A stretch of DNA of 25,727 bases, taken from NCBI GenBank assembly GCA_902984215.1, contig CADWAF010000107.1:1-25727 (forward strand). Direction: 5' to 3'. Shown here piece by piece: positions 8,076 to 17,040 of the stretch. The notes under the pieces were generated by a model. It saw only the letters and a program-made list of their open reading frames with translations. It was not told where the DNA came from and made no database searches. A program made the translations under genes and the position numbers. The stretch's first letter is position 1. Every line of letters begins with the position of its first letter. Source of the stretch: Willaertia magna. Taxonomy: Eukaryota; Heterolobosea; Eutetramitea; Acrasida; Naegleriidae.

Positions 8076-9250
8076 CTATTCAACACAAGCATTTAATAAT
8101 CTTTCTTTAATCTTATCAGCTGTTGTATTTTGAGCAAAATATTCAGCTAAATGTCCATAAGGATCCATTAAATAAGTAAAAATTGAATGATCCACTAAAT
8201 AATCTTCTTTTCCTTCTTTATAATCAGGTGCACTATAATATACACGATACTTTTTACATACTCTTGCAATTTGATCTGCCGTTCCAGTTAACCCTATAAA
8301 ACGTGGATGATAATCAGATAAATATTCAATTACTGCTTCAATTGAATCTCTAGGTGGATCACATGAAATAAAGATTGGTACAATCTTTTCTGCTAATTCT
8401 GGTCTTTCCTTTTCAATTTGTTGTAAGGCTCTTGTTATTTTCTTCATCTCTGTTGGACAAACATCTGGACAATTAGTAAAACCAAAATAGATTAACATGT
8501 ACTTTCCTCTAAATTCGGAATCTGTAATTACTTCTCCTTTTGTATTAACTAATGTAAAATTTCCTCCAAGTTTAGGAGCTCCAATAGCCTTTACTGCAGT
8601 GCCTGAGCCTTGTTCTATAATTTCATCATCAACAATGCATTTAGATGAATTGATATCGAGATGGAGTATTCAGTAAGGATATAGAATAGTTCATAAGGTT
8701 TGATATTAAGTAAAAAAGGCTTGTAGGTATTTCAATTAAGGTTTTTGTATTACTTACTTTTAAGTTCACCTTCACGTTTCTTTTGACGGACATCATAAGA
8801 TGCAAAGTTATATAAAACGATACCGAAAACTGCAGGTAAGATTAAATTAGTTGGAGATAATAATCTTTTGAAATAGTCTGTAAATTTATTTTTTGATTGT
8901 TGTTTTTGATCTTTTTCTTCTTGTTTATTTTCTTCTTTTTCTTGATTAGTTTCTTGTTTTAAAGTTTCATTCTTACTTTCTAAAGGTGTTGTTTCAGATT
9001 GTTTATTAGTTTCTTCTTGTTGTTTTAATGCTTCTTGTTGTTCGGCAACCATCTTTTCGGAATTTTCTTGTTTATTACTGACTTCTTGTAATAAATAATG
9101 ATTTAATGTAAAATTTCCTTGTTGATTTACTATAAATTTTGCAAAAATATTATTAGTAGATTGCTTTTTAAACAATAAATTTGCATTACCAACAACTTTG
9201 CATTGTTGTTTCACCAATTTAAAGGCTAAACGAGAAGATGAAGATAACAT
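8076..9250 (-). CDS. SCO1: SCO1-like mitochondrial copper chaperone
   Basis: Two open frames form one gene: complement(join(8076..8614,8758..9250)), 343 aa. The donor is A|GTAAGT at 8757 and the favoured acceptor is TATAG at 8615; TGCAG at 8594 is also in phase and would remove 7 residues. SCO proteins deliver copper to the CuA site of cytochrome oxidase subunit 2 in the mitochondrial inner membrane. Seen here: an Arg/Lys/Ser N-terminus fit for import, a long Gln/Glu/Lys/Asn linker, one membrane segment near 135-152 (LILPAVFGIVLYNF), then a thioredoxin-like domain with LIYFGFTNCPDVCP. The copper ligands are Cys about 213 and 217 and His about 307 (VDHSIFTYLMDPYG). It is longer than the human protein (301 aa) because of the low-complexity linker. 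Confidence 0.92.
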
Positions 9251-9254
9251 TTTT

Positions 9255-9262
9255 TTTGGCGC
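9255..9262 (+). promoter_or_regulatory. E2F-like site before SCO1
   Basis: TTTGGCGC on the plus strand, 4 nt upstream of the SCO1 ATG (minus gene), inside T-runs. It matches the E2F core TTTSSCGC. It is so close to the start codon that it would lie in a very short leader or at the transcription start. Motif evidence only. Confidence 0.3.
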
Positions 9263-9433
9263 TTTTATTTTTTTAATTTGGAGAAAAATCTAAACCATTT
9301 CGCCTTTAATTACTTACAACGTTACCAATTTATTAAAATTTATTAAAATTTATAAAAAATATTTATAAAATTAATATTATTAAATGTTAATAATAATATT
9401 AATCAATATTAAAATCAATTAGTCTTATAAAAT

Positions 9434-11275
9434 TTAATAAGAACGATAAGCAGTATTTAACATTGAAATAATTGTTGAATTATTCTTATTTTTTGCAAGT
9501 TGTAATGGAGTGGTAGGTTGTGCATGTCCAGATGGTAATGTTAAATCAACATCATATTCTAATAGAGCTTCTACAGCCTCTACAGAATCTCTTATTATTG
9601 CAATATGTAAAGGTGACCAACAAGAAAGATGATTAATATAATTTAAATCTTTTCTATAATATCTTAATAACCTTCTAATAGATGCTGCTTGATTTTGTGC
9701 AGCTGCAACATATATTGGTCTAATCCCTCTTTCATCTTCTACATCATCAAAATTAAAACCTCTTTTCTTTAAGAAATCAATAATCTCAACATGTCCACTT
9801 GCACATGCAAAATGTAAAGCTGATATACCATTAGAATTTCTATAATTAATATAATCTTTACCATTGACATTTGCTAAAACATTCATAACTTCTAAACAAC
9901 CTGCAGAAGCAGCTACATGAATTGCAACTCTACCAAAGTAGTCAATTGCTTCTACATTTGCACCATGTTCAATTAATAATTTAACAATCTCATAATTACC
10001 TTTCTTTGCAGCTAAATGTAAGGCAGTTCTTGGATGTCCATCACTCGTTGTAGCATTAATATCACAATCATCATGTTCAACTAATAATTTACAAATATCA
10101 AATAATCCATTATATGCAGCTATATGAATAAGTTTCTTACCACTTGGTGTATGTTCTGTAGCACAAGCACCATGTCTTAATAATGTTTCAACCGTTTCAA
10201 CTCTTCCCTTCTTTACAGCAAAATAAAGTGGATATTTCTTTTTACTAGTTTTTGCATTTAACGTTTCTGGTCGATGTTGAATTAACATTTCAACAATCTC
10301 AGCATTCCCTCTAGATGCTGCTTTATGTATTGCTAAATAACCATTTGCTGTAGGTATTGATGAAGCATCATATTGTGAATTAAATTGTTTTAGAATAGAT
10401 GTAAATTCTAAAATAAATTTTATAACTTTTGAGTGACCCTTTTCTGTAGCTATTATTAATGGAGTTCTTTGATTATCATCATTTGTTTGACAATTAATTA
10501 ATTCATGTAATATTTCTGCATTATCTCTAGTTACAATTATTTGTGTATCTTTCCCTTCAAAAAAGAATGGAATGCCTTCTTGTTCTTTATTTAAATTTTC
10601 ATTTAAATCTTCATGAATTGTAGATTTAATAAATTTCTTACTTGCAAAAGCCAATAATAATTTTAAAATTTTAAAGTGACCACCATAAGCAGCAAAGTGG
10701 ATTGGTCTAGAACCTTTTGAATTAGAAATATTATATGCAATATTTTCTGGAAATTTATCTAATAAAAAAGAAACAATTTGTGAATATCCAGAATTACAAG
10801 CAATATGTAATGCAGTTTGACCTTTAAATTGATGGTCTGGTTTAATCATATTAATATCAAATTTATTTACATGTTGTTCAATTAATTCTGTCAATAATTT
10901 TAAATTATTATTAATTACGTGTTTAAAGAATAATACTTCAAATGAAGAATTATTATTATTTAGAGAAAATTTGGAAGAAGACTTAAAGTTAGAAGAAGAA
11001 GGCTTGGAAGTGTTGTTATCATCTTCCATTTTTCTCTTTTTCAATTTAATTTCATTATTGTTATCATCATTCGTAATAATAATAGTATTAATGCTATCAT
11101 TATTTTCTAGATTTAAAACTGTGGTAGTATCATTATTATTATCATAATTATACTCTGAAAAAAGCCTTGTTTGTTTATTATTATTATTTATATCGGAATC
11201 ATCCTTTTGAATATCATCCACCCCATCATCTACCATCATGATTGTTGTTATTATTTCTTCTTGTTGTTGGTTCAT
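9434..11275 (-). CDS. Ankyrin repeat protein, about 12 repeats
   Basis: 613 aa, single exon, ATG at 11275. Residues 1 to about 130 are Asn/Asp/Ser/Thr-rich and disordered, and include a basic patch KLKKRKM that could be a nuclear signal. From about residue 150 to the end there is a solenoid of roughly 12 ankyrin units. Clear ones are GQTALHIACNSGYSQIVSFL, SRPIHFAAYGGHFKILKLLL, RTALHLAAKKGNYEIVKLLI, VAIHVAASAGCLEVMNVL, ISALHFACASGHVEIIDFL and SPLHIAIIRDSVEAVEALL. One unit in the first third is interrupted by a charged insert (around the segment NLNKEQEGIPFFFEGKDTQI). There is no catalytic domain, ion-channel segments, SOCS box or kinase, so it is presumably a protein-interaction scaffold; the partner is unknown. 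The stop at 9434 follows the last repeat with no extra domain. Confidence 0.9.
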   Translation of the reverse strand: MNQQQEEIITTIMMVDDGVDDIQKDDSDINNNNKQTRLFSEYNYDNNNDTTTVLNLENNDSINTIIITNDDNNNEIKLKKRKMEDDNNTSKPSSSNFKSSSKFSLNNNNSSFEVLFFKHVINNNLKLLTELIEQHVNKFDINMIKPDHQFKGQTALHIACNSGYSQIVSFLLDKFPENIAYNISNSKGSRPIHFAAYGGHFKILKLLLAFASKKFIKSTIHEDLNENLNKEQEGIPFFFEGKDTQIIVTRDNAEILHELINCQTNDDNQRTPLIIATEKGHSKVIKFILEFTSILKQFNSQYDASSIPTANGYLAIHKAASRGNAEIVEMLIQHRPETLNAKTSKKKYPLYFAVKKGRVETVETLLRHGACATEHTPSGKKLIHIAAYNGLFDICKLLVEHDDCDINATTSDGHPRTALHLAAKKGNYEIVKLLIEHGANVEAIDYFGRVAIHVAASAGCLEVMNVLANVNGKDYINYRNSNGISALHFACASGHVEIIDFLKKRGFNFDDVEDERGIRPIYVAAAQNQAASIRRLLRYYRKDLNYINHLSCWSPLHIAIIRDSVEAVEALLEYDVDLTLPSGHAQPTTPLQLAKNKNNSTIISMLNTAYRSY

Positions 11276-11818
11276 TTTTTAGCCTGAAGTTAAAAAAATA
11301 AAGAGGGAAGGAAATATCTAACCCTGCACAATTCGCCAGTATTCACAAGGCTAAAGAGCAAGGCTAAAAGCAAGAAAGCAGTTGTAGACAAACCTTGGAA
11401 ACGATATACAAAAAACAATCAAGAAAGATTGAGGAAAGCTTTGCATGACAACGAAGGTGAAGTGTTACAAACAACAAATCATTATCCAAGTGAAAAATAA
11501 ATACTTTTCTACTTGTGGTTACGGTTCATTTAAAGTTGTTGTAAAAAGAAACGTTTGTTAATTGACCGGTTTTTACAACTTATATCTAGAAAGAACAAAG
11601 ACGGTCTTGTTTCACAGTTTTTGTACTTTTAATCGTTCATTGTTTTAAAACAAAAACACCAAATTTCAAACTTCTAATTGGCATCTATTTTTAACTTCCT
11701 ATTAATCAAGAACTATTTCGTCACCAACGTTCTTTGTTTTTACAGCAACGTGCTGTTCTTAGCGAAAAAAGCAAAAATTCATTTTCAACGAGAAAAAATT
11801 AATGAGTTTGAGGAAAAG
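11276..11818. other. Divergent promoter region between ankyrin and F-box genes
   Basis: It contains the 5' flanks of two divergent genes. On the plus strand 11294-11500 is open (about 68 codons to TAA 11498) and less AT-rich than its surroundings, with protein-like usage (KAVVDKPWKRYTKNNQERLR), but no in-frame ATG. Further right, TTTTTACAG at 11737-11745 looks like a splice acceptor, so the F-box transcript may have a 5' leader intron. No gene is called. Confidence 0.4.
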
Positions 11819-14800
11819 ATGATGTTTGCGAATTGGCTTTTCTCTGCATATGATAATTATGTAGATGATGGCGATAATGGCAGTAACAACAACAACAATA
11901 CAGTTAACAATGAAGAAGAATATGAGAATATCATCTTTCCGAATAATATTCATCATCCATCTTGTTCTTGCGATAAGCACTATTCAACTAATAATAACAA
12001 TAATGACTATAACAATAATAACGCTACTAGCCTAGTTATTAAATCCGCAACAATTAATCTAACTAGCCTTCCAAATGATGCTTTCGTAGAAATTCTAAGT
12101 TATCTAAACAAAACTGATATCTTTCACGCAGCAATAACTTGTAAACATCTTTACCAAATGATTTTTTATGAATCAACAAGTAATTTTACTTTATGGAAAG
12201 TGCTTTGTCTTCGCGATAAAATTTTAGTGGCGGCGCCAAAAATGACTACAAATTTTTCTAATAATAATAATAGTTCAACGATAAATACAATTTTTAATAA
12301 TAATCATACAACAATGATAAATTCAAACCATAATTTAAACAATAATAATTTAAATGATGCGAATAAAACTTTAAAGAATAAAAAATTAATGAAAAAAGAA
12401 TATAATATGGATCCATATAGAGAATTATATTTAAATTATGAAAATACAATTGGTAAATCAACATGTGAATGGTTTTGTAGATTTAATTTAATTAAATTAG
12501 AATGGGAATTAAATTTAGAAATATTAAATAATATTATAAGTAAAATTCAAAATAAGGAAATTTGTATTGTAACTGCATTACAATGTTCACCTGAAAGAAA
12601 TGGATATTCCTATGCAAGTCAAATTGTAAATAATTTATTGGGAATTGATGGTGCTTTTCCAGATTATATCAATCACAATAATAATGCATCTGTATATAAG
12701 AATGACGAAGAAATATTGGAAGATGATAATACATCGACGTTACCTTGTTTATATATGTATACTCGACCATTAAATAGAATAAGAAAATCTTTAGAAAAGG
12801 GAAAGAATCAAAATGTTTTATTTTTAAGAGCTTATAATTTATTTGAAGATGAAGATGATGATATTTTTAAAAATCATGATTTTAATAGTGACAATAGTGA
12901 AAATAATACTTTTTGTAATAATGAATCAAATTTATCATCAATTAATCATTTACGTAAATGTTTAATGAGATTTATTATTTTATTTAGTTCAACAATTATA
13001 ATTTGTAAAGAAGAACATAATAACCATTGGATTAATGATTTAGATAATTTAGTTGATCCAGTTTCTGAACCACCTCTATTTGGAACGTTTAATAGAAGTT
13101 TACTAGTTTGTAATTTCCAAACTAAAAAACAATATTTTCCAAATAACAATTTAAATATTAATTTAAATAATTTAAACAATAACCATTTAAATAATCATCA
13201 AAATATTGAAGATAATAATAACATTGAAGAAGAAATTAATGTATATGATTTATTATTAAATGAAGTAAAATATCAAAATAACCATAATAATAACAACAAT
13301 CGATTCATTTCACTTTTATTAAATTGGTTCGGTAAAATTCACGGTATAAATATTAAAAACTTTTTACATAATACCATTAACCAAGATGATTTATGGTGTT
13401 TCATTAACGATATCACAAGTAAATTACAATTTGGTTCTTTACTTTCACGTTGGAATTTACTTAAATCAAATGGTACAACATGTAAACAATATTTAGAACA
13501 TGTCGTTAAAGAAACGAATAGAAGAAGAAATAATTTTATAAATAATAATAACGGTAATAATAATACCATTGTAATGAATAATAATAATAGTAGTAATATA
13601 TTGTACGAAAAGATTTTAACAAAATTTGCAAAATCTCTATTAAAACAAGAAATGCAAAAATCATTAGAATTTTATAAAAGAGCAGTGAAAGAAGAATTAA
13701 ATCCATCTTCACCTTTAGAAATGGAAGAATTAGTTAAATTATCAGAAATGCATGCAGAAACATCTATTAGAATGTTTACACAATCAATTGCATCAGCTTG
13801 TTTTCAATCACAAATGATTGAACAAGTTGAACAATTATTAAAACATGGTATAAATAATAATTTTAGAATTTTATGGCGGGAAAATGCAAGAAATTCGGAA
13901 GAATTTTGTCAACAAGTTTGGAATGCTTGTTTTAAATGGATGAAAGCAGAATTTGATTGTCCAAGTTATCTTCCTTCTTCTGCTTTAAATAATAATAATA
14001 ATAATAATACATTAAATCATTCCCAAAATGGTAATAATATTTTAAATAATGGAATGAATGGAAGTGAAATTGATTTTTGTCAAGTATTTGAATCTAGATT
14101 TTTTAATTCATTAAATGTTTATTTAGATAATGCAAAAGGTACAAAAAAGATATTTATAATGAATTTTTGTAGTAAACAATATATTGAAGATTTAATTTTA
14201 CCTTTATATTCATCAAATGAAATGAAAGAAAAGTGTCACTCTATTTTATCAATTATTGAAAACATGACATTGACAAGTACAATTAAAATTGATTTACAAA
14301 GAACTCATTTACAAAAATTATCAACAATTAAATTAAAATTATTAACAATTGAAAATACAATTGAAAGATTAAAAGAAGAAATTAAAATTAGAAAAGAAGA
14401 AATTAGAAAATCAGAAGAACAATCTGCAATTATTGAAGATAGAATGAATATTTTAGAAATGAATTTTATATTTAATCAAGAATTACAATTATTATTGACA
14501 AAAGCATCTACAATTAGAAATTTATATATTGAAAGTGCTGCAATTGCTATTCAAAATAATATTGAATTACATTGTAAATATTTAAAGGAATATGAACAGT
14601 TATTATTGGAAAGTAATTCTATTATTATTGATTATAATAGTAATGGTGTTGTTATTAACCATGGTGGTAATAATATTGTTGATAATAATAATAGTGGTGG
14701 TGTTAGTGGTATGAGTGGTATGAGTGGTATTAGTAGTGGTATAAATGGTAAAGAGATGGTGTTGAGGGAGTATGAATTGTTATTGAAAGAGTATTCGAAA

Positions 14801-14869
14801 CATTTAAATTCAAAGATACAGAGGGCTCAATTTTTTTATCAACAATCTACAAATGATATTTATTTGTAA
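11819..14869 (+). CDS. F-box protein with degenerate GBP/atlastin-like region
   Basis: 1016 aa from the first in-frame ATG (11819; a second ATG follows at once). The frame is open upstream to about 11678 without an ATG. An F-box spans about residues 79-126 (LTSLPNDAFVEILSYLNK ... LWKVLC); F-box proteins bind Skp1 and present substrates to SCF ubiquitin ligases. The following part resembles the guanylate-binding-protein/atlastin family: WELNLEILNNIISKIQNKEI then CIVTALQC sits where the P-loop strand should be, with QIVNNLLGIDGAFPD after it, LYMYTRPLN, a hydrophobic ILFSSTIIICKEE strand, CKQYLEHVVKE, and a helical LEFYKRAVKEEL...SEMHAETSIRMF segment. The P-loop GxxxxGKS is replaced by SPERNGYSYAS, so GTP binding is unlikely. 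Long Asn-rich inserts break up the domains. A coiled coil occupies about 835-905. The F-box call is solid; the GBP-like call is my inference. Confidence 0.75.
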   Translation: MMFANWLFSAYDNYVDDGDNGSNNNNNTVNNEEEYENIIFPNNIHHPSCSCDKHYSTNNNNNDYNNNNATSLVIKSATINLTSLPNDAFVEILSYLNKTDIFHAAITCKHLYQMIFYESTSNFTLWKVLCLRDKILVAAPKMTTNFSNNNNSSTINTIFNNNHTTMINSNHNLNNNNLNDANKTLKNKKLMKKEYNMDPYRELYLNYENTIGKSTCEWFCRFNLIKLEWELNLEILNNIISKIQNKEICIVTALQCSPERNGYSYASQIVNNLLGIDGAFPDYINHNNNASVYKNDEEILEDDNTSTLPCLYMYTRPLNRIRKSLEKGKNQNVLFLRAYNLFEDEDDDIFKNHDFNSDNSENNTFCNNESNLSSINHLRKCLMRFIILFSSTIIICKEEHNNHWINDLDNLVDPVSEPPLFGTFNRSLLVCNFQTKKQYFPNNNLNINLNNLNNNHLNNHQNIEDNNNIEEEINVYDLLLNEVKYQNNHNNNNNRFISLLLNWFGKIHGINIKNFLHNTINQDDLWCFINDITSKLQFGSLLSRWNLLKSNGTTCKQYLEHVVKETNRRRNNFINNNNGNNNTIVMNNNNSSNILYEKILTKFAKSLLKQEMQKSLEFYKRAVKEELNPSSPLEMEELVKLSEMHAETSIRMFTQSIASACFQSQMIEQVEQLLKHGINNNFRILWRENARNSEEFCQQVWNACFKWMKAEFDCPSYLPSSALNNNNNNNTLNHSQNGNNILNNGMNGSEIDFCQVFESRFFNSLNVYLDNAKGTKKIFIMNFCSKQYIEDLILPLYSSNEMKEKCHSILSIIENMTLTSTIKIDLQRTHLQKLSTIKLKLLTIENTIERLKEEIKIRKEEIRKSEEQSAIIEDRMNILEMNFIFNQELQLLLTKASTIRNLYIESAAIAIQNNIELHCKYLKEYEQLLLESNSIIIDYNSNGVVINHGGNNIVDNNNSGGVSGMSGMSGISSGINGKEMVLREYELLLKEYSKHLNSKIQRAQFFYQQSTNDIYL

Positions 14870-14967
14870 AGTATATTTGTAAATTATCATAATAATTAAT
14901 TTGTATTGTCTAGCCATAAAATTATCTTTAAAAAATTATTAGCAAATAATAACTTTTAAAATTTAAA

Positions 14968-15284
14968 AAGAAAGCAGATTGACCGTATGCCAGATAATCT
15001 CTATGGGTTTTGTAAGTCTGGGCCGAACGCAAATGAATTTAGTTCGGCCCTCTTTTGACTTGAAGCGTACGTAGATACACTGGCCATTGGCGAATTGTTA
15101 CTTGTATCAAGTAGTTAGGTCTCTTTACTTTCTTTGGCGTTGAAATTCCAAACGAAAGCAGTACCAACAACACAGAATGTGAATCACTAGAAAATTTATG
15201 GGTTAATTTTAAAGAAAAGGAATGCAGCCTTCATAGCTTTATTTTGTGTCAGACAAAACAATAAAATAACACCAGAAACATGAA
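14968..15284 (+). repeat. tRNA-Arg upstream conserved block, copy 2
   Basis: Diverged copy of the block upstream of the first tRNA-Arg, in opposite orientation on the chromosome but the same orientation relative to its tRNA. The 19-mer CGTACGTAGATACACTGGC is at 15066-15084. Unlike copy 1 it carries a strong hairpin (15020-15050) and a 16-nt insertion that includes GCCTTCATAGCT (15227-15238), identical to the first 12 nt of the tRNA itself. The 14870-14967 stretch before it is plain AT-rich 3' flank of the F-box gene. Confidence 0.75.
15020..15056 (+). other. GC-rich hairpin followed by TCTTTT
   Basis: GGGCCGAAC (15020-15028) pairs perfectly with GTTCGGCCC (15042-15050) around a 13-nt loop, followed by TCTTTT. 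A 9-bp GC-rich stem is conspicuous in this AT-rich region. The T tract could serve as a weak Pol III stop. In copy 1 the equivalent positions keep GGCCAAACG but lose the pairing partner. It may be the 3' end of a small RNA, or structured DNA. Confidence 0.45.
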
Positions 15285-15357
15285 GCCTTCATAGCTCAGT
15301 TGGAAGAGCGCGGGACTTCTAATCCCGAGGTCTTGGGTTCGAGCCCCACTGGAGGTA
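15285..15357 (+). tRNA. tRNA-Arg(TCT), copy 2
   Basis: Sequence-identical to the minus-strand gene at 692-764: acceptor GCCTTCA/TGGAGGT with two wobble pairs, anticodon stem CGGGA/TCCCG, loop CTTCTAA with anticodon TCT, T loop TTCGAGC, discriminator A, no intron and no CCA. The T stem has one mismatched end pair (T49-C65) in both copies. Exact identity within the gene against a diverged upstream block argues that the tRNA is under selection or gene conversion. Confidence 0.93.
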
Positions 15358-15800
15358 TAATGTTTTACATGTATTTATCCCCTTCTAGCAACAAACAAAA
15401 AATAAACAAAAAAGCGCAAATTTGTATCTAATTTTACAATCTTTAATAAAATTATAACCTTCACAATTCTTATCGTTATTGTTGTTAAAATGTTTTGTTG
15501 ATATTTTTTTCATTATAACTAACTATATTGTAACTCTTTTAAAACTATGAGTTGACAAATGTTCTGAATTAAACGTTTTAATTTCTGCAAAAATATTACT
15601 AGAAATCACAACTGAATTTTAAAGTTACAAAAATAATTGTTTATTAAAATTACAAAAGTTTTTAACTGGTATCAGTAATACAAATAATATTAAAGAAGAA
15701 TATTTTAATAATTTAAAATTCTTTTACAAAAAGGATTTTAATTGTTTTTATAATTTTTATAATTTAAATAATTATTTAAATAGCAATATTTTATACACAA
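15358..15800. other. AT-rich intergenic region
   Basis: 3' flank of tRNA-Arg copy 2 and of the minus-strand surface-protein gene. The stretch near 15411 (AAGCGCAAATTTG) is its only GC-bearing element. No coding frame, repeat or RNA gene is recognised. Confidence 0.5.
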
Positions 15801-16826
15801 TTAAATTAATAGTATTACTACCAATAACATTACAAATAAATAAAACAAACTTTTAACATTTACAAAAATACAACTTTTAGCTGAACTGCCACTTGTCATC
15901 CCTGAAAAATTTGTTGTAACAAATGTCGCAAAAGTAAATGGCGAATCAAACCCTTTCGAATAACAATTCACCCCACACTTTTCTTTATTCCTCTTTAACC
16001 AATTATATAAATCAAAAACGTCAGATAATATTGCATGTACTTGCCTCTTTTCCACCGCCTCAAACACTGCTGTATAACCAGAAGCGATTGGAATTAAAGT
16101 GGCACCTTGTAGGTATTTTAAAGCTAACTTTTCATAAATTGTGTTTGACAAAACTGCAACTTTAATTCCACTTTGGTTTAGATCTTTAATTGTAGTTATT
16201 TGTAAAGAAGGATCTAAAGATGATCTTAAGAAACCTGGAGAGGTACTGCCATAAGCACATTGACTTTTAACTAAATGTGCTCGTGACGCTTCATAATTAG
16301 TTGATGCTACTGATACGTCACAATAACCTGTATCAACAGCTTGTTTTAAAGTATCAAAATATCCTAATTTGGAAGTGTCCATTATTTGAAAATTTGGTTT
16401 TAAATTTAATTTATATCTCTTATTTAATTTTTCAACTAATTTTCTTCCAACAAACTCATGTATCTCAGCCCAAGGTGGATTTGTGTCATTTTCATAACAT
16501 AAATTAATGACAGCAGTACTAGTTTTTGATGTTGTTGTGAATGGGAATTGTGATGGATATTTATCGTAAAAGTCAGTGTCTAAAGTTTCTATTCCACATT
16601 CTGGGATTGGATAGATTAAACCAAAATTGAGATATCCAGCTCTGTATTCTTCATCTTCTAACATTTCCATGATAGCTACGTCAATTGCTTTAACGAAATT
16701 ATAATCTTTTATGTAAGCGCCTTCTACAATGTTGTTAGCAATAATTGTAGCAGCAAGCAATAGTATGAAGAAAGTCGCACATAGTGACAACAATGAAAAG
16801 GGAGAAGAAGGCATGATGTTTTTCAT
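15801..16826 (-). CDS. Secreted, probably GPI-anchored solute-binding-like protein (SBP family 3 fold)
   Basis: 341 aa from ATG 16826 (a second Met at residue 5 is an alternative start). Residues about 8-32 form a signal peptide hydrophobic core (LLSLCATFFILLLAATIIA). The mature part resembles bacterial amino-acid-binding proteins and the ligand core of ionotropic glutamate receptors: INLCYENDTNPPWAE, then GRKLVEKLNKRY, a lobe with LKQAVDTGYCDVSVASTNY, TTIKDLNQSGIKVAVLSNTI and VEKRQVHAILSDVFDLYNWL. The C-terminus has a small-residue stretch SGMTSGSSAK and a terminal hydrophobic run LFYLFVMLLVVILLI with nothing after it, the layout of a GPI signal; a single membrane anchor is the alternative. 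Several Cys fit an oxidising environment. The role may be ligand sensing or capture at the cell surface; the ligand is unknown. Confidence 0.75.
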   Translation of the reverse strand: MKNIMPSSPFSLLSLCATFFILLLAATIIANNIVEGAYIKDYNFVKAIDVAIMEMLEDEEYRAGYLNFGLIYPIPECGIETLDTDFYDKYPSQFPFTTTSKTSTAVINLCYENDTNPPWAEIHEFVGRKLVEKLNKRYKLNLKPNFQIMDTSKLGYFDTLKQAVDTGYCDVSVASTNYEASRAHLVKSQCAYGSTSPGFLRSSLDPSLQITTIKDLNQSGIKVAVLSNTIYEKLALKYLQGATLIPIASGYTAVFEAVEKRQVHAILSDVFDLYNWLKRNKEKCGVNCYSKGFDSPFTFATFVTTNFSGMTSGSSAKSCIFVNVKSLFYLFVMLLVVILLI

Positions 16827-17040
16827 TCACTTTTTTAAAAAGTATAAAACTGAAATAAACGGCGTTTTTAAATGTCAGACAAGTCACCAAACTTGAAAGT
16901 TCTTGGATTTTGTAATGGTTTTGATTTGAAAAAGCGCTGGTGACTGCTGCATCAGCAAAGTAATAAATGCCAATTGCTTAATTAAACGATAGGCAAACAG
17001 CACATAGCCATTCAATTACAATTTATAATAATGTGACTAT

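Noticed and set aside
8615..8757. Possible C/D box snoRNA in the SCO1 intron (ATGATGA and CTGA present)
   Set aside because: The boxes are in the wrong order (CTGA before ATGATGA) and no terminal stem is visible.
8750..9250. Separate small Gln/Glu-rich membrane protein upstream of SCO1
   Set aside because: It ends exactly at a GTAAGT donor and supplies the import sequence and membrane anchor missing from the downstream SCO domain, so both are one gene.
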